DNA from: Prevotella sp. | GTDB lineage: Bacteria > Bacteroidota > Bacteroidia > Bacteroidales > Bacteroidaceae | Direction of reading: 5' to 3' | Length of the DNA: 64,000 nucleotides | Assembly (NCBI GenBank): GCA_022511075.1 | Contig: JAFLSE010000002.1 | Location: forward strand, 62,001 to 126,000 | In this document: positions 25,294-33,520 of the stretch, in pieces | Layout of the letters: each line of letters starts with the position of its first letter | Position numbering within the stretch: the first letter of the stretch is position 1 | Notes under the pieces: generated by a model | The model's input: the letters and a program-made list of their open reading frames with translations, nothing else | Told to the model about the DNA's origin: nothing | Database searches by the model: none | Program-made: the position numbers and the translations under genes

Positions 25294-26860
25294 CTGTTTC
25301 CTCTTTCATGTCAATATATTCGCCGTTGGCATCGTAAAACTCATATTGCAGGAACGCAAGTTTTTGCGAAGGGATTATAGAAAAGCCTATGGAATATTTC
25401 ATCTGCCACCTACGCTTCAGCGACCATAGCCCTTGATTTATGTATGCTGCTACGTATGGATGTACGTGCAATTTGAAACGTTTAACACCTATAGTGTTTA
25501 CCAAGCGGTCTATCTTTTCCTCAAGCATATCCGTGAACATAAGGCTGCTCTTTATTTTTCCCTTGCCAAAACAAGTGGGACAAACCTCTTCCACTGCTAC
25601 ATCCATAGCCGGGCGCACCCTTTGACGGGTTATCTGCATTAGTCCAAACTTGCTCAATGGCAGTATATTATGGCGTGCGCGGTCTTTCTGCATGTTCTTG
25701 CACATCCTTTCATACAGCAATTGCCTGTCTTCTGCAAGATTCATGTCGATGAAATCTACTATTATTATTCCGCCCATATCGCGCAGTCTCAGTTGCCGTG
25801 CAAGCTCATCGGCTGCACCAAGATTTACTTCCAGTGCATTTTGTTCTTGTCCGTTCTCCGCTTTCGTTCGTGTTCCGCTGTTCACGTCCACCACGTGCAT
25901 CGCTTCAGTATGCTCTATTATAAGATATGCACCTCGTTTGTAGTTTATGGTTTTTCCAAATGACGACTTTAGTTGCTTCGTCACGTTGAAATTGTCAAAA
26001 ATAGGAACACTGCCGTCGTATTTCTTAACAATGTCAATCTTATCGGGGGCTATGAGTTGCACGTATTCCTTTACCTGCGTCATCACGTTTGCATCGTTCA
26101 CATATATTCCATCATAACTTGGGTTGAATAGGTCGCGTAGCAAAGCAACTGCCCTTCCTTGCTCTTCAAACACCAGTTGTGGATGTGTTGTCGTTGTTTG
26201 CACTTTGGAAATAGTCTCTTCCCAACGCTTTAACAATGTATTAAGCTCTGCATCGAGTTCGGCAACACGTTTTCCTTCCGCAGAGGTGCGCACTATCACT
26301 CCAAAGTTCTTGGGTTTTATGCTATGAATCAATTGTTTAAGCCGTGAACGTTCTTCACCTTTTTTTATCTTCGACGAAACTGATACTTTGTCGCCAAATG
26401 GCACGAGTACCATATAGCGCCCAGCAAAACTTATCTCACAAGTGAGGCGAGGACCTTTTGTCGAGATTGGTTCTTTCACAATCTGTACAAGCACCTCTTG
26501 TCCAGTGGTTAGCGCCTTGGCTATGCTTCCGTCTTTTGCTAATTCTGGCAAACGTGATGCCTTGCTTATAGGATACAAGTTTTTCCTATCGCTTGTTACC
26601 TGCTTTAAATATTTCTCATACGATGAAAACTGCGTTCCAAGGTCGAGATAGTGCAAAAACCCAACTTTCTCATAACCCACATCTACGAAACACGCATTCA
26701 GTCCCGGCATCAGTTTCTTAACCTTTGCCACATATATATTGCCCACAGAGAACGATTCCGTCTGACGTGGCTCGTTCTGGTACTCCACAAGATTTTTATC
26801 CTCAAGCAGGGCAATGGATATGTTGTTGGATTGTACGTCTATGATTAATTCACTTGTCAC
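25286..26860 (-). CDS. rng: Ribonuclease G/E family endoribonuclease
   Basis: 524 residues: N-terminal S1 RNA-binding region (VGNIYVAKVKKLMPGLNACF), then the catalytic domain with GGIIIVDFIDM (one metal-binding Asp) and ANGQ-like NGQEQNALEVNLGAADELAR upstream of it, and the zinc-link CPTC (near 437). The length fits RNase G and lacks the long degradosome scaffold of RNase E. It processes rRNA and mRNA 5'-monophosphate ends in related bacteria. Confidence 0.93.
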   Translation of the reverse strand: MTSELIIDVQSNNISIALLEDKNLVEYQNEPRQTESFSVGNIYVAKVKKLMPGLNACFVDVGYEKVGFLHYLDLGTQFSSYEKYLKQVTSDRKNLYPISKASRLPELAKDGSIAKALTTGQEVLVQIVKEPISTKGPRLTCEISFAGRYMVLVPFGDKVSVSSKIKKGEERSRLKQLIHSIKPKNFGVIVRTSAEGKRVAELDAELNTLLKRWEETISKVQTTTTHPQLVFEEQGRAVALLRDLFNPSYDGIYVNDANVMTQVKEYVQLIAPDKIDIVKKYDGSVPIFDNFNVTKQLKSSFGKTINYKRGAYLIIEHTEAMHVVDVNSGTRTKAENGQEQNALEVNLGAADELARQLRLRDMGGIIIVDFIDMNLAEDRQLLYERMCKNMQKDRARHNILPLSKFGLMQITRQRVRPAMDVAVEEVCPTCFGKGKIKSSLMFTDMLEEKIDRLVNTIGVKRFKLHVHPYVAAYINQGLWSLKRRWQMKYSIGFSIIPSQKLAFLQYEFYDANGEYIDMKEETDA

Positions 26861-26906
26861 TATTGTAAATGTGTTGTGTTATTTACCTTAAAAGTATTTA
26901 AATACA

Positions 26907-26947
26907 AAAAAGGAGCTTCAAGGTTTTCACCTTGACAGACTCCTTTC
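26907..26947 (-). terminator. Intrinsic terminator after the COX24-like gene
   Basis: Minus strand AAAGGAG...AAGGTGAAAACCTT...CTCCTTTTTTT: an outer AAAGGAG/CTCCTTT stem with an inner AAGG/CCTT hairpin, ending in a seven-T run. It is a canonical terminator for minus-strand transcripts arriving from 26975. Confidence 0.8.
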
Positions 26948-26974
26948 ATTTGTTTGTCGCATATTGGCAAGTGT

Positions 26975-27067
26975 TTATTTCTTGCTCTTATGACGATTCT
27001 TGCGCAGTCTCTTCTTACGCTTGTGTGTAGCCATCTTGTGGCCCTTTTTCTTTTTTCCGTTTGGCAT
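26975..27067 (-). CDS. 30-residue basic protein, AURKAIP1/COX24 type (candidate ribosomal protein)
   Basis: A 31-codon frame encodes MPNGKKKKGHKMATHKRKKR and then LRKNRHKSKK: half its residues are Lys or Arg. The order KM-x-THKRKKRLRKNRHK matches the COX24/AURKAIP1 C-terminal domain, whose mitochondrial member (mS38) belongs to the small ribosomal subunit. Bacteroidota encode such a protein, often missed because of its size. It has its own -7 element (27116-27109) and a strong terminator, so it is a single-gene unit next to HU. Confidence 0.85.
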   Translation of the reverse strand: MPNGKKKKGHKMATHKRKKRLRKNRHKSKK

Positions 27068-27108
27068 AATTGTAAATTTTATTATTGTTGATTATCTTTA
27101 TTATCTCT

Positions 27109-27116
27109 CAAATATA
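27109..27116 (-). promoter_or_regulatory. -7 element of the COX24-like gene
   Basis: Minus strand TATATTTG, 42 bases before the start codon, inside the 77-base gap to the HU gene. No clear -33 is visible. Confidence 0.45.
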
Positions 27117-27144
27117 TTAGTGGAGTAGGGGAGTATTCTCTTTG

Positions 27145-27432
27145 TTAAGTTTTGCTTTCCTGCATTCTCGCCGTAAAACTCTTTGCTGGCTTGAAAGCTG
27201 GCACATCGTGGGCAGCAATCTCTACTGTTGTATTCTTTGAAATGTTGCGTGCCTTCTTGTGCGCACGATGCTTGACGATGAAACTGCCAAATCCACGCAG
27301 AAACACATCTTCCTTATTCTCCGCAAGACTCACACGAACTTCCTCCATAAACGATTCCACTACGACCGACACAGTCTTTGCATCTACGCCAGTGGACTCC
27401 GATATTTCCTTTATAATTTCAGCCTTTGTCAT
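27145..27432 (-). CDS. HU/IHF-family DNA-binding protein
   Basis: 95 residues, the usual HU length. MTKAEIIKEISESTGVDAK forms the helical dimerisation part; VFLRGFGSFIVKHRAHKKAR is the signature leading into the beta arm, and VPAFKPAKSF closes it. It binds and bends DNA as a dimer. Divergent from pyk. Confidence 0.95.
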   Translation of the reverse strand: MTKAEIIKEISESTGVDAKTVSVVVESFMEEVRVSLAENKEDVFLRGFGSFIVKHRAHKKARNISKNTTVEIAAHDVPAFKPAKSFTARMQESKT

Positions 27433-27488
27433 TGCTTAAATTTGTTTTGTTTATACTTATTTTTATGATGTTTTCAATTTTCAAGGTG

Positions 27489-27496
27489 CAAATTTA
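27489..27496 (-). promoter_or_regulatory. -7 element of the HU gene
   Basis: Minus strand TAAATTTG matches TAnnTTTG, 57 bases before the HU start. Confidence 0.5.
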
Positions 27497-27632
27497 CTGA
27501 TTTTCAACGATATTATGAAATTAATTCAGTTTTTTTTTCTAAAAAAATCACTTTCTTGATATTTTTCTTTCTAAAATCAAAAAAAAATAGTAATTTCGTA
27601 CCCAAATTAACAACTAACTAAAAAACAAAGCT

Positions 27633-29051
27633 ATGAAACAAACAAAAATTGTGGCAAGCGTCAGCGACTTTCGTTGCGACGTGGATTTCATTAAGCAACT
27701 TTTCAATGCAGGAGTAAATGTTATCAGAATGAACACCGCGCATGCTTCGGAAGAAGGCTTGAGGAATACTATAAATAATGTACGCGCGGTGAGTCATCGA
27801 CTGGGATTGCTCATAGACACGAAAGGTCCGGAGATAAGGACCACGAGTTGCGAAGCACCAATAGCATACAAGACAGGTGAGATAGTGAACATTTCTGGTT
27901 GTCTGGATAAAGAAACTATTCACGACAATATAAACGTAAATTATGCAGATTTTGCAAAAGACGTAAAAGTAGGCTGCCACATTCTTTTTGACGACGGAGC
28001 ACTCGACATGGAAGTGATGTCAACAGATGGAGAAAAAATTGTGGTAAAGGCACAAAACGATGGTACACTCGGCTCCCGCAAGAGTGTTAATGTGCCCGGC
28101 GTACACATAGAACTGCCGGCTCTCACGGAAAAAGACAAGAAAAACATTCTGTTTGCAATAGAAAACAATATTGACTTCATTGCCCATTCATTCGTGCGCT
28201 CGGCTGATGACGTTAAAGCCGTGCAGGACATTCTCGATGCACACGGCAGCGACATAAAAATCATCTCAAAAATAGAAAACCAAGAAGGCGTAGATAATAT
28301 CGACGAGATTATACAGGCTTCTTATGGTATTATGATTGCACGTGGAGACCTTGGTATTGAAGTGCCAATGGAACAAATACCGAGTATACAGCGAATGATT
28401 ATCAGAAAGTGCAGAAGAGCACGCAAACCAGTAATCGTGGCTACTCAGATGCTGCACTCGATGATTAACAATCCGCGTCCTACACGCGCTGAAGTTACTG
28501 ATATCGCAAATGCTGTGTTCTCCTGCACCGACGCGCTTATGCTCAGTGGTGAGACTGCCTGCGGAAAATATCCGATAGAGGCTGTGGAGACAATGGCTCA
28601 TATTGCAGAACAGGCAGAGAGCGACAAAGATTATTCTCGCGACATAAATCTCGGTCCGGGAGATGACAACGAAGTTCGTGAATACTTGGCAAAATGTGCT
28701 ATAGATGCAACGGAAACATTGGGAGTAAACGCTGTATTAATTGATAGTGGAACAGGACAAATGGCACGCAATCTTGCTGCATTCCGTGGTCCGACACCAA
28801 TAATCGCTATTTGTTATAAGGAATCTCTAATACGTTCTCTTAACTTGAGTTATGGTGTTCATACCATATTTGCTGCTGAGGGAACGGAGGCAAAGGAAGT
28901 GCTTTTCCGCAACGCTGTGAAGCATATGTATGAAAAGGGATTTTTGAAAGAAGGCAACACCATTGCATATATTACTGGCTCATATATGAAAGGCGGTGTG
29001 AATACAATTCTAAAAATCCACACTGTTGAAGAAGCGCTTGCAGGAGTTTAA
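27633..29051 (+). CDS. pyk: Pyruvate kinase
   Basis: 472 residues, complete pyruvate kinase (phosphoenolpyruvate + ADP to pyruvate + ATP). Seen: the N-terminal KIVASVSDFRCD, NVIRMNTAHA, IDTKGPEIRTT, the active-site segment IISKIENQEG followed by MIARGDLGIEVPMEQIP, and MLSGETACGKYPIEAV. A C-terminal domain of normal size is present. The upstream gap to HU is AT-rich with a near-consensus TAATTTCG at about 27591. Confidence 0.97.
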   Translation: MKQTKIVASVSDFRCDVDFIKQLFNAGVNVIRMNTAHASEEGLRNTINNVRAVSHRLGLLIDTKGPEIRTTSCEAPIAYKTGEIVNISGCLDKETIHDNINVNYADFAKDVKVGCHILFDDGALDMEVMSTDGEKIVVKAQNDGTLGSRKSVNVPGVHIELPALTEKDKKNILFAIENNIDFIAHSFVRSADDVKAVQDILDAHGSDIKIISKIENQEGVDNIDEIIQASYGIMIARGDLGIEVPMEQIPSIQRMIIRKCRRARKPVIVATQMLHSMINNPRPTRAEVTDIANAVFSCTDALMLSGETACGKYPIEAVETMAHIAEQAESDKDYSRDINLGPGDDNEVREYLAKCAIDATETLGVNAVLIDSGTGQMARNLAAFRGPTPIIAICYKESLIRSLNLSYGVHTIFAAEGTEAKEVLFRNAVKHMYEKGFLKEGNTIAYITGSYMKGGVNTILKIHTVEEALAGV

Positions 29052-29092
29052 GTAAATTGATAATTAGATAAGATAATACTAACATAAAATAG

Positions 29093-29140
29093 GAGCGGTC
29101 AGGCTTCATTATTATTAAATATGAAGCCTGACCGCCTTTT
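29093..29140 (+). terminator. Strong terminator of pyk
   Basis: GCGGTCAGGCTTCAT (29095-29109) pairs perfectly with ATGAAGCCTGACCGC (29121-29135) around an 11-base AT loop, followed by CTTTTG. A 15-bp perfect stem between convergent genes; it may also stop minus-strand transcription. Confidence 0.85.
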
Positions 29141-29150
29141 GTTTCGCTTT

Positions 29151-29966
29151 CTATTTATCATAATTATGATTATGTTTAAATACGCTATGATAATTGAATG
29201 TCGTCTGCTCCGCAACCACCTCTAAAGGAAGGGAAAGAGCCTCTGCAAGTCGTTGAAGCACAGCAACAACAAAGGCACTTTCGTTGCGTTTGCCGCGATG
29301 GGGCACAGGAGCCATATAAGGGCTGTCGGTTTCAAGGACTATGCGGTTAAGGGGTATGGTGCTTGCAACAACCTCTGGAAGATGGCTTTTCTTAAATGTA
29401 AGCACACCTCCTATGCCAATGCAGAACTTGCTGAATTGCAGGAGTTCAGCCGCCTCCTTCTCGTTTCCCGTAAAACAATGGAAAACACCACCGGGCAGGT
29501 CGTCACGGTATTTCTTCAGTATCTTCACCATCTCCGCCTGTGCCTTGCGACAATGTATCATCAGCGGCAGACGAGTATCTACGGACCATCTAACTTGTTC
29601 CTCGAATGCCTGCAACTGCTCATCAGCAAATTCGCGACTCCAATAGTAGTCGAGTCCAACCTCGCCAACAGCAATGAAACGTGGTTCTGTGGTGTTGGAA
29701 GCGGATAGATTACTGTCGAGCATAGTACGCATAGTATGCAACACCTCATGCCAGTCTGCCTTTACTTCTTCCGGGTGCAAGCCTATCATCGGATAGGCAT
29801 AATCGGGATAGCGACGGCAGACATCGAGTACGGAAGTTACCGACGGCAGGTGTATGGCAGGTATCATAATTTTTTCAATACCAGCCTCACGAGCACGCTG
29901 TATCACAAGGTCGAGGTCGTCTGCAAACTCTTCGCTGTCAAGATGTGCATGTGTATCTATAACCAT
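29151..29966 (-). CDS. tatD: TatD family deoxyribonuclease
   Basis: 271 residues of the TatD metal-dependent hydrolase family: DTHAHLDS (metal site) near the N-terminus, AVGEVGLDYYW in the middle, MIHCRKAQ, FHCFTGNEKEA, and ETDSPYMAPVPHRGKRNES close to the end. The family has 3'-5' nuclease activity and roles in DNA repair or editing. It lies 25 bases from the polyprenyl synthase on the same strand. Confidence 0.93.
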   Translation of the reverse strand: MVIDTHAHLDSEEFADDLDLVIQRAREAGIEKIMIPAIHLPSVTSVLDVCRRYPDYAYPMIGLHPEEVKADWHEVLHTMRTMLDSNLSASNTTEPRFIAVGEVGLDYYWSREFADEQLQAFEEQVRWSVDTRLPLMIHCRKAQAEMVKILKKYRDDLPGGVFHCFTGNEKEAAELLQFSKFCIGIGGVLTFKKSHLPEVVASTIPLNRIVLETDSPYMAPVPHRGKRNESAFVVAVLQRLAEALSLPLEVVAEQTTFNYHSVFKHNHNYDK

Positions 29967-29991
29967 CTGAAAGACACGGGATAATCTACAT

Positions 29992-30963
29992 TTACTTATT
30001 TCTTCTCATCAACCAGTCTGAATAAGCGATAAGCTCCTTCTTGCGGTCGGGTTCGACGCTTACGGCATCAAGATATTTCTTTGCCTCTCCGAAATAGTAT
30101 TCAATCTTTTCCTCACACATTCGGCGTATTCCTATCTCGTTGTATATCCGAGTAACAGCCTCCACCTTTTCCTGTCTGTCGAAAGTCTTTGCACCAATCC
30201 ATTTCTCAAGTTCGGCACGCTGGCGGGCATCGGCATGGTTGAAGGCATTGATGAGCATAAAGGTCTTTTTGTTGCTCACTATATCGCCGCCAACAGACTT
30301 GCCGAACACCTTCGGGTCGCCATAAACGTCGAGCAAGTCGTCTTGCAGCTGGAAGGCAAGACCTATCTGCTCCCCAAACTTGTAGATGTTGTCAAGGTCA
30401 CTTTCGGGAGCATCTGCCATTATAGCACCAATCTTTGTGGCACAGGCAACCAATACGCTGGTTTTCAGGCGTATCATTTCTATATATTCCTCTTCCGTAA
30501 CGTCGTTACGGGTTTCAAAATCCATATCATACTGCTGTCCCTCGCCTATTTCGAGAGCCGTTTCTGTAAACAACTCTATAATGGGCTTCAGCTTGTCATG
30601 CGGACACTGTGCCATGCGCTGATACGCCAAAACAAGCATGGAGTCGCCCGAAAGGATAGCTGTGTTAGCATTCCATTTCTTGTGAACGGTGGGCACTCCA
30701 CGGCGCACGTCGGCGTTGTCCATAAGGTCATCGTGCAACAACGTGTAGTTGTGGTAGGTCTCCAAGGCACATGCCTGCATAAGTATGTGCTTTGGGTCGT
30801 CCTTATACAAGTTATACGCCAACAGCATGAGCACGGGGCGAATGCGCTTGCCACCTATTGACAACACGTATTTTATCGGAGCATAGATTGACTCCGGCTT
30901 GCGGTCGTAGGGCATTCTTGATATAAATTCCTCTACTGCCTTCAATATTTCTTCTGCTTTCAT
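29992..30963 (-). CDS. Polyprenyl synthetase (trans-isoprenyl diphosphate synthase)
   Basis: 323 residues. The first Asp-rich motif is LLHDDLMDNADVRRG and the second QLQDDLLDVYGD, with GGKRIRPVLMLLAYN before them. These define the trans-isoprenyl diphosphate synthases that chain isopentenyl diphosphate units. Product length (C15, C20 or longer) cannot be fixed by eye, so I withhold a symbol; one such enzyme commonly feeds undecaprenyl or menaquinone synthesis. Confidence 0.93.
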   Translation of the reverse strand: MKAEEILKAVEEFISRMPYDRKPESIYAPIKYVLSIGGKRIRPVLMLLAYNLYKDDPKHILMQACALETYHNYTLLHDDLMDNADVRRGVPTVHKKWNANTAILSGDSMLVLAYQRMAQCPHDKLKPIIELFTETALEIGEGQQYDMDFETRNDVTEEEYIEMIRLKTSVLVACATKIGAIMADAPESDLDNIYKFGEQIGLAFQLQDDLLDVYGDPKVFGKSVGGDIVSNKKTFMLINAFNHADARQRAELEKWIGAKTFDRQEKVEAVTRIYNEIGIRRMCEEKIEYYFGEAKKYLDAVSVEPDRKKELIAYSDWLMRRNK

Positions 30964-30993
30964 TGCTTATATTTCTCTAATTATTATTCTATA

Positions 30994-31701
30994 CTATAAC
31001 CTAAACCATACCGGCACAACAACCATCGTCCTGCACGGCTTGCCCTCTTGCATGCCTGGCTTCCAAGCTGGCATCATCTTCAATACACGCAGTGCCTCAC
31101 GGTCGAGTTGCGGGTCAATGGATTTTATTATCTTTATGTCGCTTACGCTGCCGTCGGTGTTAATCATAAACTGAGCCACTACCCTGCCCTGCTTTTTCCT
31201 GCGCTGTGCATTCTCAGGGTATTTCAGATTCTTAGTGAGCCATTTCATCATCTCCACGGCTCCGCCGGGAAACTGAGGCAGTTCCTCAACAACGCGTACA
31301 TTGAGTGGATTGTCATTCATATCCGTAGCAAGTGGCGAGACAGCCGTTTCGGGAGTCTTTTCAATTGTTTCTCCCTCACTTTGGTCATCTTGTCCTGCAA
31401 CAGTATTGTCGGCATCCTCTTTTAAGGGTTCCGTATCGTCTTCGGCAGCCACAATAACGTCGCTTTGAGCCTCATTTGTATTCTCTTTCAGTGCCACAAG
31501 GTTTTGCTGCGGCATTACGGGCACAATGTCAAGTTCCTCTAACAGGTCGCTGTCCTGCCCGTCAAAAATATCGCCGATGCTGTCTCCGTATGAAAATTCA
31601 AAGGCGGCAAGCAGCAGAGACAAGGCAACGACGATGCCTATGAGAAAGCCCATAAGCCTGTATTTTTCTATATCAGCCTTGCTTGTCTTCTTCTGCTCCA
31701 T
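30994..31701 (-). CDS. tonB: TonB-type energy transducer
   Basis: 235 residues: a single N-terminal transmembrane helix (about 15-35), an acidic spacer, and a C-terminal TonB domain with VVEELPQFPGGAVEMMKWL, KYPENAQRRKKQGRVVAQF and final MVVVPVWFRL. It would link the proton motive force of ExbB/ExbD to outer-membrane receptors; these partners are not in the window. Its promoter region shares a 15-base inverted repeat with porQ. Confidence 0.9.
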   Translation of the reverse strand: MEQKKTSKADIEKYRLMGFLIGIVVALSLLLAAFEFSYGDSIGDIFDGQDSDLLEELDIVPVMPQQNLVALKENTNEAQSDVIVAAEDDTEPLKEDADNTVAGQDDQSEGETIEKTPETAVSPLATDMNDNPLNVRVVEELPQFPGGAVEMMKWLTKNLKYPENAQRRKKQGRVVAQFMINTDGSVSDIKIIKSIDPQLDREALRVLKMMPAWKPGMQEGKPCRTMVVVPVWFRL

Positions 31702-31747
31702 AGCACGAAATAAGGTTTTACTTTGCCTATATTTTGCAAATTGTTAA

Positions 31748-31808
31748 AAATTATGGTGCAAAAATACGCATTTTCTGCGAAAAAAACATTAACTTTGCAC
31801 CATAATTT
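31748..31808. promoter_or_regulatory. Divergent tonB/porQ promoters with 15-base inverted repeat
   Basis: AAATTATGGTGCAAA (31748-31762) and its perfect inverse TTTGCACCATAATTT (31794-31808) flank a 31-base centre. Each arm includes the last bases of a -7 box: TATTTTTG for tonB (31766-31759, minus) and TAACTTTG for porQ (31790-31797, plus). The arms therefore cover both predicted start sites, as an operator read in both directions would. Confidence 0.6.
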
Positions 31809-31818
31809 GAAGTAATAT

Positions 31819-32769
31819 ATGAAAAAAGTTGTTTTTATAATATCTTTATCGCTCTTTTCCATCTTTTCGTATTCGCAAGAGAGCGAGACTGTATACAACT
31901 TCCTACGACTGCCTACAAGCGCCCATGTGGCAGCCCTCGGCGGTGACATAATAACGCTGAGCGACGACGATGCAACAATGATATTCCACAACCCGGCACT
32001 GATAAGTAACACGAGCGACAAGTCAATAGTGCTGAACTATATGACATATATGGAAGGAACGAAAACAGCCTCGGCTGCATTTGTAAAGGCATTTTCGGAA
32101 AGAGGCACTTGGGGGGCGATGGCGCAATACATGGACTATGGAGAAATGAAGCAGACAACTGCCGACAACATACAGACGGGAACATTCAGCGCAAAAGACA
32201 TAATGATTGGCGGAAGCATGTCATACCTGTTGTCGGAGAAAATTTCAGGAGGAATATCGGCAAAGTTCATATCTTCATCAATCGCAGGATACAGTTCGAT
32301 GGGTGTTGGCGTCGACCTTGGAATTAACTACTATGACAGCAATAAAGACCTCTCACTGTCAATTGTTGCGAAAAACCTCGGCGGACAAGTGAAGGCATAC
32401 GAGGATGACTTCGAGAAACTTCCCTTTGACTTGCAGATAGGAGCAACCAAACGCCTGCTTAATTCACCTTTCAGGCTATCCGCCGCATTCACGAGGCTGC
32501 ACGACTGGAAAGGACCGTTTAAGAATCACCTGCAAGTAGGTGTGGACCTGATGCTTGGCGAAACCATATACATAGCAGGAGGATATAACTTCAGGCGCAA
32601 CGACGAGATGGCGGTGGAAAATGCCGACGAAGGCACGAAGAGCAGTCACGGCGCAGGACTGTCATTTGGCGCAGGACTGCAATTAGAGCGTTTCAAACTG
32701 AACTTGGCATACGCAAAATACCACGTAAGCGCATCGTCGCTGATGATAAACGTAGGCTATACATTATAA
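31819..32769 (+). CDS. porQ: PorQ-like type IX secretion outer-membrane protein
   Basis: 316 residues with a signal peptide (1-20) and beta-barrel-like alternation ending in GYTL. YNFLRLPTSAHVAALGG followed by ATMIFHNPALIS is the N-terminal signature of PorQ, a FadL-like barrel that works with PorZ in the attachment complex of the type IX secretion system. The cmk gene follows directly, as in Porphyromonas. No other por gene is in the window, so whether the organism has a full secretion system cannot be judged here. Confidence 0.85.
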   Translation: MKKVVFIISLSLFSIFSYSQESETVYNFLRLPTSAHVAALGGDIITLSDDDATMIFHNPALISNTSDKSIVLNYMTYMEGTKTASAAFVKAFSERGTWGAMAQYMDYGEMKQTTADNIQTGTFSAKDIMIGGSMSYLLSEKISGGISAKFISSSIAGYSSMGVGVDLGINYYDSNKDLSLSIVAKNLGGQVKAYEDDFEKLPFDLQIGATKRLLNSPFRLSAAFTRLHDWKGPFKNHLQVGVDLMLGETIYIAGGYNFRRNDEMAVENADEGTKSSHGAGLSFGAGLQLERFKLNLAYAKYHVSASSLMINVGYTL

Positions 32770-32802
32770 TATAATAAAGAGGACAACAAAATATTTATTG
32801 AA

Positions 32803-33501
32803 ATGAAAAGGATAACAATAGCCATAGACGGATATTCGTCGTGCGGTAAAAGCACAATGGCAAAGGACCTGGCAAAGGAGATAGGATATATATATGTAGA
32901 TTCAGGTGCAATGTACCGTGCGGTCACACTCTTTGCTATAACCAATAACCTTTTTGACAAAGACGACAACCTGAAAGCCGACGAACTGTGCAGAAGGCTT
33001 GACGAGATAAACTTTGAGTTCCATCTGAACGCCGAAGGAAGACCGGAGGCATGGCTCAACGGCAAGAACGTGGAACAGAGAATACGCACAATGGAGGTAT
33101 CGTCGCGCGTTAGCCAGGTGGCAGCCATCCCTGCCGTGCGCACACGAATGGTGGCTATGCAGCAGGAAATGGGCAAGAACAAAGGTGTAGTAATGGACGG
33201 ACGCGACATCGGCACAACGGTATTCCCCGACGCAGAACTGAAGATATTTGTAACGGCATCGTCGGCTGTGCGTGCGCAGCGCAGATATGAGGAGCTGAAA
33301 GCCAAGGGAATGGCAGCCGACTTCGACGAGATAAGGCGCAACGTGGAAGAACGTGACTATATAGACAGTCATCGCGAGGTTTCGCCACTGCAAAAAGCCG
33401 ACGACGCAATAGAACTTGACAACAGCCATCTGACCATAGAAGAGCAAAAGCAATGGCTCAAGGAAAGGTTCAACGAAACAATAAATGCCTTGAACAAATA
33501 A
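32803..33501 (+). CDS. cmk: Cytidylate kinase
   Basis: 232 residues. P-loop [18 protein letters not shown] near the N-terminus, [14 protein letters not shown], and [20 protein letters not shown] are the conserved (d)CMP kinase blocks. It phosphorylates CMP and dCMP. It lies 33 bases after porQ and 19 before the ABC-F gene. Confidence 0.97.
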   Translation: MKRITIAIDGYSSCGKSTMAKDLAKEIGYIYVDSGAMYRAVTLFAITNNLFDKDDNLKADELCRRLDEINFEFHLNAEGRPEAWLNGKNVEQRIRTMEVSSRVSQVAAIPAVRTRMVAMQQEMGKNKGVVMDGRDIGTTVFPDAELKIFVTASSAVRAQRRYEELKAKGMAADFDEIRRNVEERDYIDSHREVSPLQKADDAIELDNSHLTIEEQKQWLKERFNETINALNK

Positions 33502-33520
33502 GCCAAGCAGCTGTAAGCAG

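Noticed and set aside
31819..32769. PorQ as proof of a complete type IX secretion system
   Set aside because: No other por or spr gene is in the window, and related Bacteroidales can keep single components.
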